From an uncultured Bacteroidota bacterium (GTDB lineage: Bacteria; Bacteroidota; Bacteroidia; Chitinophagales; Chitinophagaceae), in NCBI GenBank assembly GCA_937928385.1, contig CALEZD010000002.1:1-64000 (forward strand): a DNA stretch of 64,000 nt. Reading direction: 5' to 3'. Within the stretch, counting starts at the first letter, position 1. Each line of letters begins with the position of its first letter. Under the pieces are notes generated by a model that was given only the letters and a program-made list of their open reading frames with translations, ran no database searches and had not been told where the DNA came from. Both the position numbers and the translations under genes were made by a program. Below are positions 34,831 to 44,272 of this stretch, piece after piece.

Positions 34831-35715
34831 CTATTTCAGCATTTCAGATAAAGACATTTTGTCCACTTTATATTTTGAAACATAGTCCAGGAAATCCATC
34901 AATACCTGTTTCATAGTCAGTGTCTCATCATATACCATCGGGTAGTCAAATTCTATATAGTGTGTGGACAGGACAAAATCTCCGTCAAACCTCCGTACCA
35001 TATCAAAGTCGTATTTCAATTCATCCAGTCGGGTGGTGGGCTGCAAGGGGTAATGGTAGGCTATCTCATTATGGTTTTTGTACCGCAGTACGCGAGGGTA
35101 ATCAGCATCCCTGTGCAGTAGTTTGAATGTAAACTGCCTGCTCATATTGTACAACCCTTTCAGGTTTTTTTCCTTTTTGTAAAAAGGAATGCCTCCACCA
35201 CATAAATTAAGACCTGCATCTAATACTGATTTATACCCCGCTTCACTCAGCATATTTTGTGGTGGTGTAAATACGGTGATGTCAGTGCCGAATAGTTTAT
35301 TCAGATGTGCTACTTCAGCTTTTATCTCGTTGGCCAGGTAGCGTGTGGTGAAGTATTCAGCTCCCAGTACATAGTTGTTGCTTCTGCCTTCCGGTGGCAC
35401 GGGGTCGCTGTTTCTGTGGTGCCTGGCATGAAAAGATACATCCAGTTTGCTTCCTGCTATTTTTTCTTTCAGGAAAGAAACCAGAGGCTCGTTTTTCTCT
35501 ATGGGATGAATCACATCATCTGCTTTCCATGCATCCCAGTCTGTATTTTGCTTGTCTTTGTAAATCTGGTGTACCCAATACAGCCAGTTGCCTTTCACTT
35601 TTGATATCAGGCTCAGTGTAGGTGGAAAATCATGCCACACCTGGCCATAACAACTCTCCAGCTCTTCAGGCTGTGTGTAGTAGTTGGTATCATCGTCTCT
35701 TATGGCAAACCTCAT
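34831..35715 (-). CDS. NodB-like polysaccharide deacetylase-family protein
   Basis: Protein of 294 aa beginning MRFAIRDDDTNYYT. The DDD near the start fits the catalytic base and metal Asp of the NodB fold, and FHARHHRN gives the H-x-x-x-H metal pair. FTPPQNML resembles the following motif, and a late THYIEFD may hold the last His. No signal peptide or membrane helix, so it should act in the cytoplasm, unlike the usual exported deacetylases. It probably removes an acetyl group from a sugar of the lipid-linked unit. Embedded between glycosyltransferases with gaps under 10 bases. Confidence 0.72.
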   Translation of the reverse strand: MRFAIRDDDTNYYTQPEELESCYGQVWHDFPPTLSLISKVKGNWLYWVHQIYKDKQNTDWDAWKADDVIHPIEKNEPLVSFLKEKIAGSKLDVSFHARHHRNSDPVPPEGRSNNYVLGAEYFTTRYLANEIKAEVAHLNKLFGTDITVFTPPQNMLSEAGYKSVLDAGLNLCGGGIPFYKKEKNLKGLYNMSRQFTFKLLHRDADYPRVLRYKNHNEIAYHYPLQPTTRLDELKYDFDMVRRFDGDFVLSTHYIEFDYPMVYDETLTMKQVLMDFLDYVSKYKVDKMSLSEMLK

Positions 35716-35722
35716 AGCTATG

Positions 35723-36928
35723 TTATTTATGGTGTTGATTTATTGCCTGTATATATACTTGAGTATATTCATTAACACATTTATTCATGTCAAACATCTG
35801 GTAGCATCTGGTGGCATTTTCTTTATGCCTGCTGTATAATTCTTGGTTATCTATATAGCTGTTCATAGCATGGCTGAATTGTCCTGCATCTACTTTTCCA
35901 TCATTAATCGGTACTATGATACCTGCGGGATGCATCCCCTGCCCGGTCATATTCACTATTTCACCTGCATCACTGGCTACTACAGGTATGCCGCAATATA
36001 AGTATTCAATTATTACAGTTGGCAGGCTTTCTGATGGATACGTGGACGGAAGTAGCCCTACATCAAAAATATTAATCCAGTTAATGGGGTTATCGGCATG
36101 TCCTGTAAAATGTATATGCTTTTCGTCTTTGTATTTTTCTCTTAAGGATGTAATATAATCGCCGGAACCTGTTAATACCAGGTGCGTATGTTTATTATTA
36201 AGTTGCAGGAATGCATCTATAGCTACCTGCCAGCCTTTGTCAGCTATACCGCGCGATACCATGCCAAATACAAAATCATCTGCAGGTATTTCCAGTTGCT
36301 TTTTCAGGTCGACGGGTAGTGTGGTGATATTGCCTTCGTAGCCATTGTATATTTTGCTGACCTTTCCACTCGTTTCCTTTGGAAATTCTCTATTAAAAAA
36401 ATCAACCTGTTTATCAGATATACATACCACAGCTGCCAGCTTGCCCAGGTTGTTTTTTGCTTTTGATAAGTAGTTGAGCAATGGTATAGCAATACCTTTT
36501 TTCGTTTTGTCAAAAAACTGGAGGTAATCACCATGTATGGTATCCACTACTGGAATGTGTTCACCAGCGGCTACATCCAGGCACAGTTTATCTACCTTCA
36601 GCAGGTGGCTATGGATGATGTCAGTCTTTTGTTTTTTTATCAGTTTCTTCAGCGTACTCCTGATAAATATGTCGCGTAGGCTATAGTCGATACACAGGCG
36701 AAAGAACAGTCCGTCTATTTTCCCTAAAATACCGGCAGCTGGTATATGGGCGGGCACTATTTCCACATCCGGTGCCAGTAGCTTGCACAGTTCACGGTTC
36801 AGCAAATGATTATAAAATACAAATACACGTACATCATGGCCTTGCTTAGTTAAGGCCTGTGCCAGGCGAAGTATAAATGTTTCTGCGCCGCCCGGGTGTA
36901 TTACTTCAGATCCCAGTATAATGTTCAT
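35723..36928 (-). CDS. GT4-type glycosyltransferase
   Basis: Protein of 401 aa. N-terminal IILGSEVIHPGGAETFILRL (acceptor glycine motif), HSHLLKVDKLCLDVAAG; C-domain MVSRGIADKGWQVAIDAF and STYPSESLPTVIIEYLYCG, with the EX7E pattern. Its start overlaps the stop of the upstream GT2 gene by 4 bases. Confidence 0.87.
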   Translation of the reverse strand: MNIILGSEVIHPGGAETFILRLAQALTKQGHDVRVFVFYNHLLNRELCKLLAPDVEIVPAHIPAAGILGKIDGLFFRLCIDYSLRDIFIRSTLKKLIKKQKTDIIHSHLLKVDKLCLDVAAGEHIPVVDTIHGDYLQFFDKTKKGIAIPLLNYLSKAKNNLGKLAAVVCISDKQVDFFNREFPKETSGKVSKIYNGYEGNITTLPVDLKKQLEIPADDFVFGMVSRGIADKGWQVAIDAFLQLNNKHTHLVLTGSGDYITSLREKYKDEKHIHFTGHADNPINWINIFDVGLLPSTYPSESLPTVIIEYLYCGIPVVASDAGEIVNMTGQGMHPAGIIVPINDGKVDAGQFSHAMNSYIDNQELYSRHKENATRCYQMFDMNKCVNEYTQVYIQAINQHHK

Positions 36929-37887
36929 CCCTTGCTTAGGTACCTGCTGCGTATATAATATAATAATGTCCTGTATCCGGCTATATCTGTTTTGCTCTGG
37001 CTGAAATGTTTTTTCAACAAGTCTTTGGCTTGTGCCCAGTTTTTTTTGTCCACTGCCTTAGCCGCCCACATGCCGTAGCGCTTGGCCATCAGGGGTTTGT
37101 TGTTAAACAGTTGCTGCTCAAAGGCAAGCCCTTCTTCCGGTTTGCCTTGTTCCAGCCAGTCAGTGCCTGTTTCTGTTACCAGCCTGTGCAATTCCGCTAT
37201 TACGTCCTGTGCTATCAATTTTCGCTTGTCGTCCAGCACGTTGGTAATCGACCCCGGATTAATACGGTAGTAATACAGGCAGTCTTTCAGAAAGTAAATC
37301 GGGTATTTCTGGTTGGCCTTAAATGTCCAGTAATGGTCGTCGCCATATATGCCGCTGAAGTATTCAGGATAATAACCTATTTCGTCGAACAGTTCTTTCC
37401 GCCACATCAGTCCGGGAAACCAAAACGGGTATTTCAGGGCGGGTTCAGTTACCAGGAAGTCTTCCTTATATACCCGGTCGTAAGAGTCAAACTCTATAAC
37501 ATTGAGAGGCTTATCGTCCACACCTATCGCCCTGAAGTCACTGCCGCAAATTTTTATTTCAGGATGGGTGATAAATACATTAACCTGCTTTTCAATCCTG
37601 TCGGGCGGGCACATGTCGTCAGAGTCCAGTTGTGTCACCAGCTCGCCTGTGGCACGGCGCATGGCCGAGTTTTTATTTTTTACATACCCCTGGTTTTGTT
37701 CCTGCACATACAGTTGTATGCGCGGGTCAGAAAGGTAGGGTTTGATTACATCTACAGAGTTATCTTTTGACCGGTCATCGCTGATAATCAGTTCCCAGTC
37801 TGTATAGCTTTGTGCGAGTATGCACTCAATAGCCTTGCCAATGTAATGGCTGGTATTGTACGAACACATTATGATACTCACCTTCAT
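36925..37887 (-). CDS. GT2-type glycosyltransferase
   Basis: GT-A fold enzyme of 320 aa: VSIIMCSYNTSHYIGKAIEC, ELIISDDRSKDNSVDVI and the metal-binding TQLDSDDMCPPDRI. The last 80 residues (from GTDWLEQG to YIRSRYLSKG) form a helical tail also present in the next gene. It starts 3 bases after the preceding gene's stop. Donor sugar unknown. Confidence 0.87.
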   Translation of the reverse strand: MKVSIIMCSYNTSHYIGKAIECILAQSYTDWELIISDDRSKDNSVDVIKPYLSDPRIQLYVQEQNQGYVKNKNSAMRRATGELVTQLDSDDMCPPDRIEKQVNVFITHPEIKICGSDFRAIGVDDKPLNVIEFDSYDRVYKEDFLVTEPALKYPFWFPGLMWRKELFDEIGYYPEYFSGIYGDDHYWTFKANQKYPIYFLKDCLYYYRINPGSITNVLDDKRKLIAQDVIAELHRLVTETGTDWLEQGKPEEGLAFEQQLFNNKPLMAKRYGMWAAKAVDKKNWAQAKDLLKKHFSQSKTDIAGYRTLLYYIRSRYLSKG

Positions 37888-37890
37888 ATA

Positions 37891-38844
37891 CTATGCGCTG
37901 GTTTTTATCCTGGACCTGAGCAGGTAGAGCAATGATTGATAATTTTTGATAAAGCCCGGCGATGTGCTGATAGCCTGCTTCAGCAGTGACCACCCGTTTT
38001 TATACTTCCCATTATCTATTTGTATACACGCAAACATCCTTATTTTGTCTGCCAGGTAATTCTTATCGTTCATTAGCTGTTGCTCATAGCTGTTCAGGGC
38101 GTCCATATTCCCTTCTTTCAGCCAGTCGGTTCCGGTTTCTATGCGTTGTTTTTTCAGAAATTTGTACACGTCGAAGGAAATCAGCTTTCTCAGCCCGGCT
38201 TTATCTGTCAGGTCTATACTCCTGTGGTCAGAGTCATGCCTGGCCCATACAAAGTACAGGTAATCATCTAAGTAATACCCGCCGTATTCGCTAATGATGC
38301 TCATGATGAAGTAATTATCATAGCTGGTTACCCTGTCCCAGTACAGGTGGTATCCGGGTATTTCGTTCAGTATTTCCCGCTTGAACATTATAGTGGCGGG
38401 TGCCCAGTCTTCCTGTTCAATGTTTACTACACCTGAGCCCGGCCTGTCCGGGTATTCAGGTTCTGTGTGTGCGTAGTAAAATACTGAGTTGGTCATACAG
38501 CACCCTACATTATATTTGTCCAGTACGGCTACTTGTTTTTCTATTCTTTGCAGGTCGCACCAGTCGTCAGAGTCCTGTATCATGATGTAATCACCCTTTG
38601 CTTCAAAGAACATCCTGTTGTAGCAAAGCATGCCACCTACGTTCACTTCGGTAGTCAATACCTTTATCCTTTTATCTTTCTTTGCCCAACTGTTGATTAT
38701 TTCCAGTGAGTTATCAGTAGAAGCATTATCGCATACTATGCACTCGAAGTTGGCATAAGTCTGGTTAACGATGTGTTCCAGGCACTTATCCAGGTATGGC
38801 GCGCAATTGTAATTGGGTACTACTACTGATACAAGTTTACTCAT
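37891..38844 (-). CDS. GT2-type glycosyltransferase
   Basis: GT-A enzyme of 317 aa: VSVVVPNYNCAPYLDKCLEH, CIVCDNASTDNSLEII, and DxD in IQDSDDWCDLQRIEKQ. Its C-terminal tail (GTDWLKEGN ... SLLYLLRSRIKTS) matches that of the neighbouring GT2, so the pair arose by duplication or shares a docking tail. Encoded 15 bases after the ABC transporter. Confidence 0.87.
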   Translation of the reverse strand: MSKLVSVVVPNYNCAPYLDKCLEHIVNQTYANFECIVCDNASTDNSLEIINSWAKKDKRIKVLTTEVNVGGMLCYNRMFFEAKGDYIMIQDSDDWCDLQRIEKQVAVLDKYNVGCCMTNSVFYYAHTEPEYPDRPGSGVVNIEQEDWAPATIMFKREILNEIPGYHLYWDRVTSYDNYFIMSIISEYGGYYLDDYLYFVWARHDSDHRSIDLTDKAGLRKLISFDVYKFLKKQRIETGTDWLKEGNMDALNSYEQQLMNDKNYLADKIRMFACIQIDNGKYKNGWSLLKQAISTSPGFIKNYQSLLYLLRSRIKTSA

Positions 38845-38859
38845 TTTTTCAACTATGTT

Positions 38860-40638
38860 TTAGCTAACGTGCTGCTCTGTTTCCATCAGCTTGTTATAAC
38901 TAAGTTTCTCTGTTATAGTTCCTTTGTCTATCCTGTATATCTGGTCGCAATATTTCAGCGAGGTGTACCTGTGTGCTATGATAATAACTGTCAGGTTCTC
39001 TTCGCCCAGGGCACGTATAGAGTTAGTGATTTCTTCTTCTGTCCTGGAATCAAGGGCCGATGTTGCCTCGTCAAATATGAGTATCTGCGCGCCCTTGTAT
39101 ATGGCCCGTGCTATAGCTATCCTTTGTTTTTGCCCGCCCGACAAGTTATTGCCCCTTTCGTTCAGCATAGTATTGGCTTTGTCCGGCCACGAATCAACCA
39201 ACTCCTTCAGGCTGGATAATTTTATCGCCCGTTGCAGCCTGGCCATATCAATATCTTCTTTAGGAATGCCTATGGCTATGTTTTCCATAAACGTGGTATT
39301 CATAATGAATACCTCCTGTCTTACATAGCCCAGTATTTCCCACCAATTATGAATGTTTTCTTTTGTCAGCCGGGTATCATCTATGTATATGTCGCCGCTG
39401 CTGGGGTATAAGAAGCCTAATATATTGTTCACCAGTGTTGATTTACCGGCGCCCGACCTGCCGATGATACCTATCGCTTCACCTTTCTTTATCTCCAGGT
39501 TACAGTCTTTCAGTATTTCTATATTAGTGCCGGGATATTTATAACCTACATGGTTGAAATGTATGCCTTTGTCAAAGCTCATTGCGCCGGCATCTTTTTT
39601 CACTTTGTCTTCCTCTTCTGTCGGTGAGAAGTCCACATCTTTGAATATAAAGCCTGATGAAGTAAGGTTATTCATTGAAATGACAAAGCGGTTGATAGAG
39701 GGGATGCTGCGATAGGCAACTACCGAAAACAAGCTTACCGTTGTTATTATTTTTTCTGTATCCTTCAGTACAAATACGCCATATACCAATATCAGGATTA
39801 TGCAGAGGAAGATTGCTATCTCTATGATGCGCGTAGGTATGAACATCATGAAGTCTATCTGCGCCTGGTTGTGGCTGTATTTTTTAGCGAAATTGTAAAA
39901 ACGGTCTTTAAACTTCTCTTCTGTACCTGCTATTTTAATATCAGTATAGCCAAATATCATTTCCTGCGCATAAGCATATAGCTTGATGCTGTTCTTGCTT
40001 TTTTCTTCGCCGGCTACCCTTATCATGTTTTTCACCTTAGCATAAAATGCACCCATGGTAGGTATCAATACACCTATCAGCAGGAAGAACAGTTGCCAGT
40101 TGTACAAGCAGATAATTAAACCCGTCAGGAAGAATACTATAGCCTCGTTGATGAGTATCAGGCTGGATATGGCAGCGCTGCTACACAGGGCCGACTGGTA
40201 ATAGGTAAGTTTACTCACCAGTTCGTTCGATGTTTCTTTCTGCATGTCCAGCATCGTGCGATTGTACACTTTGTCCAGTACATTCATAGATGAACTTACA
40301 TACAGTTTGCGCACAAAACTTACCTGCATCCAGTTAATCAACAATCCAAACGCATTCTTTGCTACTATCAGCAGGAAGAAGGCAGCAACAGTATATATCA
40401 GCAACTCATTTTTACTAAACTCAGCTAAAATGGGGTAGTTGGTAATAACGGTGGTGTAAAATGTTTCTGACATCACCAATCCCACTACGGGTATGATGAG
40501 CGATAAGCCCAGCAGGTCGGTGATGGAACTGATGAAAGTCCAGAAGACCAGCCAGTTGAATGTTTTCTTCTGCTTCCTGTTGAATATACTATACAGCTTC
40601 GCTACGTACGAGAGCGCATATCTTTTTTTCAGTTTCAT
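38860..40638 (-). CDS. ABC exporter half-transporter, PglK-like flippase candidate
   Basis: Protein of 592 aa with six membrane helices in the N-terminal half, fused to an ATPase domain. Walker A GRSGAGKST (about residue 391), signature LSGGQKQR (about 499), Walker B ILIFDEATSALD (about 519). Homodimeric exporters of this shape include MsbA and PglK. In a glycosyltransferase operon with no Wzx, a PglK-like role flipping lipid-linked oligosaccharide to the periplasm is the best fit, by context. A lipid or peptide exporter remains possible. Confidence 0.83.
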   Translation of the reverse strand: MKLKKRYALSYVAKLYSIFNRKQKKTFNWLVFWTFISSITDLLGLSLIIPVVGLVMSETFYTTVITNYPILAEFSKNELLIYTVAAFFLLIVAKNAFGLLINWMQVSFVRKLYVSSSMNVLDKVYNRTMLDMQKETSNELVSKLTYYQSALCSSAAISSLILINEAIVFFLTGLIICLYNWQLFFLLIGVLIPTMGAFYAKVKNMIRVAGEEKSKNSIKLYAYAQEMIFGYTDIKIAGTEEKFKDRFYNFAKKYSHNQAQIDFMMFIPTRIIEIAIFLCIILILVYGVFVLKDTEKIITTVSLFSVVAYRSIPSINRFVISMNNLTSSGFIFKDVDFSPTEEEDKVKKDAGAMSFDKGIHFNHVGYKYPGTNIEILKDCNLEIKKGEAIGIIGRSGAGKSTLVNNILGFLYPSSGDIYIDDTRLTKENIHNWWEILGYVRQEVFIMNTTFMENIAIGIPKEDIDMARLQRAIKLSSLKELVDSWPDKANTMLNERGNNLSGGQKQRIAIARAIYKGAQILIFDEATSALDSRTEEEITNSIRALGEENLTVIIIAHRYTSLKYCDQIYRIDKGTITEKLSYNKLMETEQHVS

Positions 40639-40750
40639 CAGCTATATGTAACTATTTTTTCTTCTGCAATGATATTCCATTAGTTATACAACAGCTAAGA
40701 ATCAGCCTGTTGTTAACATGCGAATAACCACTCAGAAAAACTTTCTCTCT

Positions 40751-43189
40751 CTATTTGGTAAAGAACTTTTTGATCAGCCCTTTCTTTTTCTTTTTTCTGC
40801 TGCTGCTGCCGTCATCGTAGTAGCCTTGTCCACCCGACTGGTAGCCATATACGTAGCCATATCCATACCCTGAGGTGCCACCATACCCGTACCCGTATTT
40901 TCTCAGGAATTCTACTCCGTTAAATATGATGGCCGGGTTCTGTATTTTCCCGTCTTTGTGCAGTACGTCAAACATGCGTACCTGGTCTTTCACAGTATAA
41001 GACTGCCTGATGATGAACAGGTTGGTGCTGGCATACTGAGATAGTATCAATGCATCAGACACCATACCTATAGGGGCTGTATCTATAATAATCACGTCAA
41101 ACATTTCCTGCAGTTCTTCAAACATCTGCCTTGTTTTGTCAGACACTAATAACTCGCCTGGGTTGGGCGGTATCGGCCCGCAGTTGGCTATATACAGGTT
41201 TTCGTGTATGCCCGATCCTTTGATTACATTTTCCAGTCCGCACATACCTGCCAGGTAGCCGCTTATACCGCCATCGTTGGGCAAACCCAGGTATTGGGCT
41301 ATTTTGGGTTTACGCAAGTCAAATTCCATTACGATAACACGTTTTTTCGCCAGTGTCATGGTAATGCCCATATTGATGGATATAAATGATTTACCCTCTC
41401 CGCTGGTACTCGATGTCACCATGTAGATGCGGTTAGTCTTATTGGCCGACATAAACTCCAGGTTGGCGCGTATCAGCCTGAACTGCTCGGCTATACCGGT
41501 ACGTACATGTGGCCCTACTACTATAGTTGCGCCATTGGTATTGGCATTGTCTGCGCGGCCTATTGAGCCAATCAGTGGTATAGATGTTTGCGATTCAATA
41601 TCATTTTCGTTGATGACTTTATTGTTCATCACCTCGCGCAGTACAATGATAGAGCCGGGTACCAATACCCCCAGCAGAAACATCATCATGTATATGCGGT
41701 TGCGTACCGGGCTTATTGGCTCACCGGATGCATGGGGTACCACAACTACTTTTGATTTGTTTGTAGCCGCATAAACGGAAATCTCATTTTCTACCAGTTT
41801 TTGATAGAGCAGCAGGTAAATGCTTTGCAATACAGGGTAGTTCCTGTTGACATCTTTTATCTCCTGCTCAATTTCGGGTGCCATGCGAATCCTTTCTGAT
41901 ATCTGGCGTTCATTTTCACGTACCTGCGATAGCTCCCTGTTTACATTTTTCAGTACTTTGTCGCCGGCATCTATTATACGTTTCCTGATGGCGGCTATTT
42001 CACTTTCCTTATCCAGCAGTTGGGGGTGTGCTTTTCCCCAGTTACGTGCCAGGCTTTCGCGTTCACGTACTGCCATATTGTACTCCTGTACAAATCCGCT
42101 CAGGTTCTGGTCTGTTACATCTATGCCTGCTATCACCTGGTAGTCATCGGTATAGGGTACCTCCAGGTTACCTTTCAGGGTTTCTATTACTTGTTTTTTA
42201 TAAATCAGGTCATCTATCCTGCGGTCCGACTCTGTTTTCTGTGCCATCAGGTCGGTGGTCTCGGCTTTCACATCCACCACGTCATTGGTTTTCTGTATGC
42301 CCACCGTCATAGAGTCCAGTTCTTTCAGGTTGTCTCCTATACTGGCTGTTCGGTCTTGTATGAATTCGCGTGTTTTTTCGGCAGCGTAGTTGATATTTTC
42401 CAGCTCATTTTTCTGGTAGAAGTATATCAACGTGTTCATGAAATCTACGCCACGTTCTGTTATATTATCAGTGTAATACAGGTCCAGCAGGCTGGTCCGT
42501 CCGTCCTGCAGTTCTACGCCAAAACGCCCGCCTATGCGGCCCGTAGCTCTGTCAGGGTGTTCTATCTGTACTATAAAGTCGGTAGACTCCAGGAACCCCC
42601 TGTTTACATCAGGCCCTTCTACATATAGTATTTTAAAACGGCCCCAATCTCTTTTTATCCATGTACCATACAGCACACGTTCCGACTTTTCGCCTTCTAT
42701 CAGTTCAAACTGCCCCTCTACTATCTGCCGGATGGTAATGTCACGCCTGTTAGCCTGGAAACCATCTTCATCGAACACTATTTTGATAGGACATTCTTTG
42801 TACAGTTCTGTTTCTTTTACACGTCCTATTGCCCAGTAGCGTACATTGATGTCCAGCGAGTCTACCACCTTCATAATCATGTCCTGCGATTGAAGGATCA
42901 CTTTCTCGTTGAACAGGTTGATGCGCGATTTATCATTTTCCGGGTCTATACGGCTCAACAGGCTTTGTGCAGGGTTTTCTTTGTCTTCCTGCATCAGTAA
43001 AGAACTGTAAATAGCGTATTCGGGAGTAGTGTAGCGCAGGTACAGGTATCCTGCGGTAAGCGTGATAGACAGCATCAGTACAAACCAATACCAGTTAGTA
43101 ATCAGCGCCCCAAACAATCGCTTGAAATCGAATGTCGAGTTGAGCTGGTTAAGCAGCCTGGCTTGTATTTGCTGTTGGTTTTGGTCCAT
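40751..43189 (-). CDS. Wzc-like chain-length regulator and tyrosine autokinase
   Basis: Inner-membrane BY-kinase of 812 aa. The start is ATG 43189 (MDQNQQQIQ); the frame extends 4 codons further to a TTG. A Wzz domain with a first membrane helix (WYWFVLMLSITLTAGYLYL), a long periplasmic coiled coil and a second helix (MMMFLLGVLVPGSII) precede the cytoplasmic kinase. Walker A is TSSTSGEGKS (about 595), Walker A' EFDLRKPK, Walker B VIIIDTAP. The C-terminus has an unusually dense Tyr/Gly cluster (about 761-791) followed by a Lys-rich end. It controls polymer length and export with the Wza-like protein encoded just upstream. Confidence 0.93.
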   Translation of the reverse strand: MDQNQQQIQARLLNQLNSTFDFKRLFGALITNWYWFVLMLSITLTAGYLYLRYTTPEYAIYSSLLMQEDKENPAQSLLSRIDPENDKSRINLFNEKVILQSQDMIMKVVDSLDINVRYWAIGRVKETELYKECPIKIVFDEDGFQANRRDITIRQIVEGQFELIEGEKSERVLYGTWIKRDWGRFKILYVEGPDVNRGFLESTDFIVQIEHPDRATGRIGGRFGVELQDGRTSLLDLYYTDNITERGVDFMNTLIYFYQKNELENINYAAEKTREFIQDRTASIGDNLKELDSMTVGIQKTNDVVDVKAETTDLMAQKTESDRRIDDLIYKKQVIETLKGNLEVPYTDDYQVIAGIDVTDQNLSGFVQEYNMAVRERESLARNWGKAHPQLLDKESEIAAIRKRIIDAGDKVLKNVNRELSQVRENERQISERIRMAPEIEQEIKDVNRNYPVLQSIYLLLYQKLVENEISVYAATNKSKVVVVPHASGEPISPVRNRIYMMMFLLGVLVPGSIIVLREVMNNKVINENDIESQTSIPLIGSIGRADNANTNGATIVVGPHVRTGIAEQFRLIRANLEFMSANKTNRIYMVTSSTSGEGKSFISINMGITMTLAKKRVIVMEFDLRKPKIAQYLGLPNDGGISGYLAGMCGLENVIKGSGIHENLYIANCGPIPPNPGELLVSDKTRQMFEELQEMFDVIIIDTAPIGMVSDALILSQYASTNLFIIRQSYTVKDQVRMFDVLHKDGKIQNPAIIFNGVEFLRKYGYGYGGTSGYGYGYVYGYQSGGQGYYDDGSSSRKKKKKGLIKKFFTK

Positions 43190-43210
43190 TCTAAGTGGCA
43201 AATGCCGCTC

Positions 43211-44038
43211 TTACTTTACAATTTGTGACACACCATATATGGCAATCGCTGTTGATAGCAGCGAAGTAAAGGTTGGCAGGTAGAAGCGCAGGAAGTCGTT
43301 GCTTTCCTGGCGGCGCACCCTTGCCGGTTCCACATATATGATGTCGTTTTGTTTCAGGTAATAGTACGGGCTGCTGAAAACATTTCTGCTGTTCAGGTTC
43401 AGCCGCGCGTATTCTCTTCTGCCTTCTGTTTCACGTATGATCAGTACGTTGTCTTTTCTGCCGGTAATGGGCATGTCGCCTGCCAGGGCTATGGCATCTA
43501 CCACACTCAGCTTGTGGTTGGATGCCACAATTGAGCCCGGGGTCCCCACTTCTCCCAACACTGTTATACGGTAATTGAGTATCCGCGCTTCTACCACCGG
43601 TTCTTTCACAAAATCCTCCAGTCGTTTGGCCAGCATGTCTTTCACTTGCCTCAGCGTCATACCCGATACTTTAACCTTGCCTAACACTGGGTAGTCGATA
43701 AATCCGTTGGCATCTACCAGGTAGCCCTTATTCGCCCCGCCTGCTCCACCGGCAGCGCCAATTGAAGCTGTAATGCCATAGACGGTTCCGCCATCATTAA
43801 ATATTTTCACAGGGTCGGTTGCACCGGCTACAGCTGTTATGCTGCTGATGCTGCTTACATTGATGGCCAGTATATCGTCAGGTAAAATGGTGCTTTCCTT
43901 TCTGCGTTCAATATTTTCAACCTGTACATGAGGGTCAAGCGGGGTGTTCTCCTGGAAGTAAATTGTCTTTTGTGGCGCTGCACAAGACGTTGCCAGCAAT
44001 ACAATTGCTATGGCAACCAGGTTGTATATCTGTCGCAT
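43211..44038 (-). CDS. Wza-like outer-membrane polysaccharide export lipoprotein
   Basis: Protein of 275 aa from ATG 44038; the longer frame adds 27 codons before the signal peptide. The lipobox LLATSC puts the mature N-terminus at Cys19. A PES domain (ILPDDILAINVSSI) and an SLBB-like domain (GEVGTPGSIVASNHKLSVVD) follow, then a C-terminal hydrophobic helix (FTSLLSTAIAIYGVSQIVK). It forms the export channel that meets the Wzc-like protein. It is the first gene of the leftward operon, preceded by 452 non-coding bases. Confidence 0.9.
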   Translation of the reverse strand: MRQIYNLVAIAIVLLATSCAAPQKTIYFQENTPLDPHVQVENIERRKESTILPDDILAINVSSISSITAVAGATDPVKIFNDGGTVYGITASIGAAGGAGGANKGYLVDANGFIDYPVLGKVKVSGMTLRQVKDMLAKRLEDFVKEPVVEARILNYRITVLGEVGTPGSIVASNHKLSVVDAIALAGDMPITGRKDNVLIIRETEGRREYARLNLNSRNVFSSPYYYLKQNDIIYVEPARVRRQESNDFLRFYLPTFTSLLSTAIAIYGVSQIVK

Positions 44039-44107
44039 CTTGCTCTTATTTGTTGGGTTAGTAATCTGCATTATTTTTTCATTCACAAATTGCCACATAC
44101 ACTCATG

Positions 44108-44124
44108 GGGAGTTGCCAACTCCC
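44108..44124. repeat. 17-base palindrome upstream of the Wza operon
   Basis: GGGAGTTG, one central C, then CAACTCCC. It lies 70 bases before the wza ATG, so it could be an operator for the polysaccharide operon. With a one-base centre it is unlikely to be a terminator hairpin. Confidence 0.5.
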
Positions 44125-44272
44125 GTTCTTAACCGCTTGTATATACTCAACGTTTTGTGCACTATGCCCGGAACAATGCAATGCAAACCTTACAGGGCCT
44201 GGTATTACGCCATCATTCCATATCTTAAATCTGTTATGCAAAATACGTTGAGTTCCTTACAGGATAAACAAT

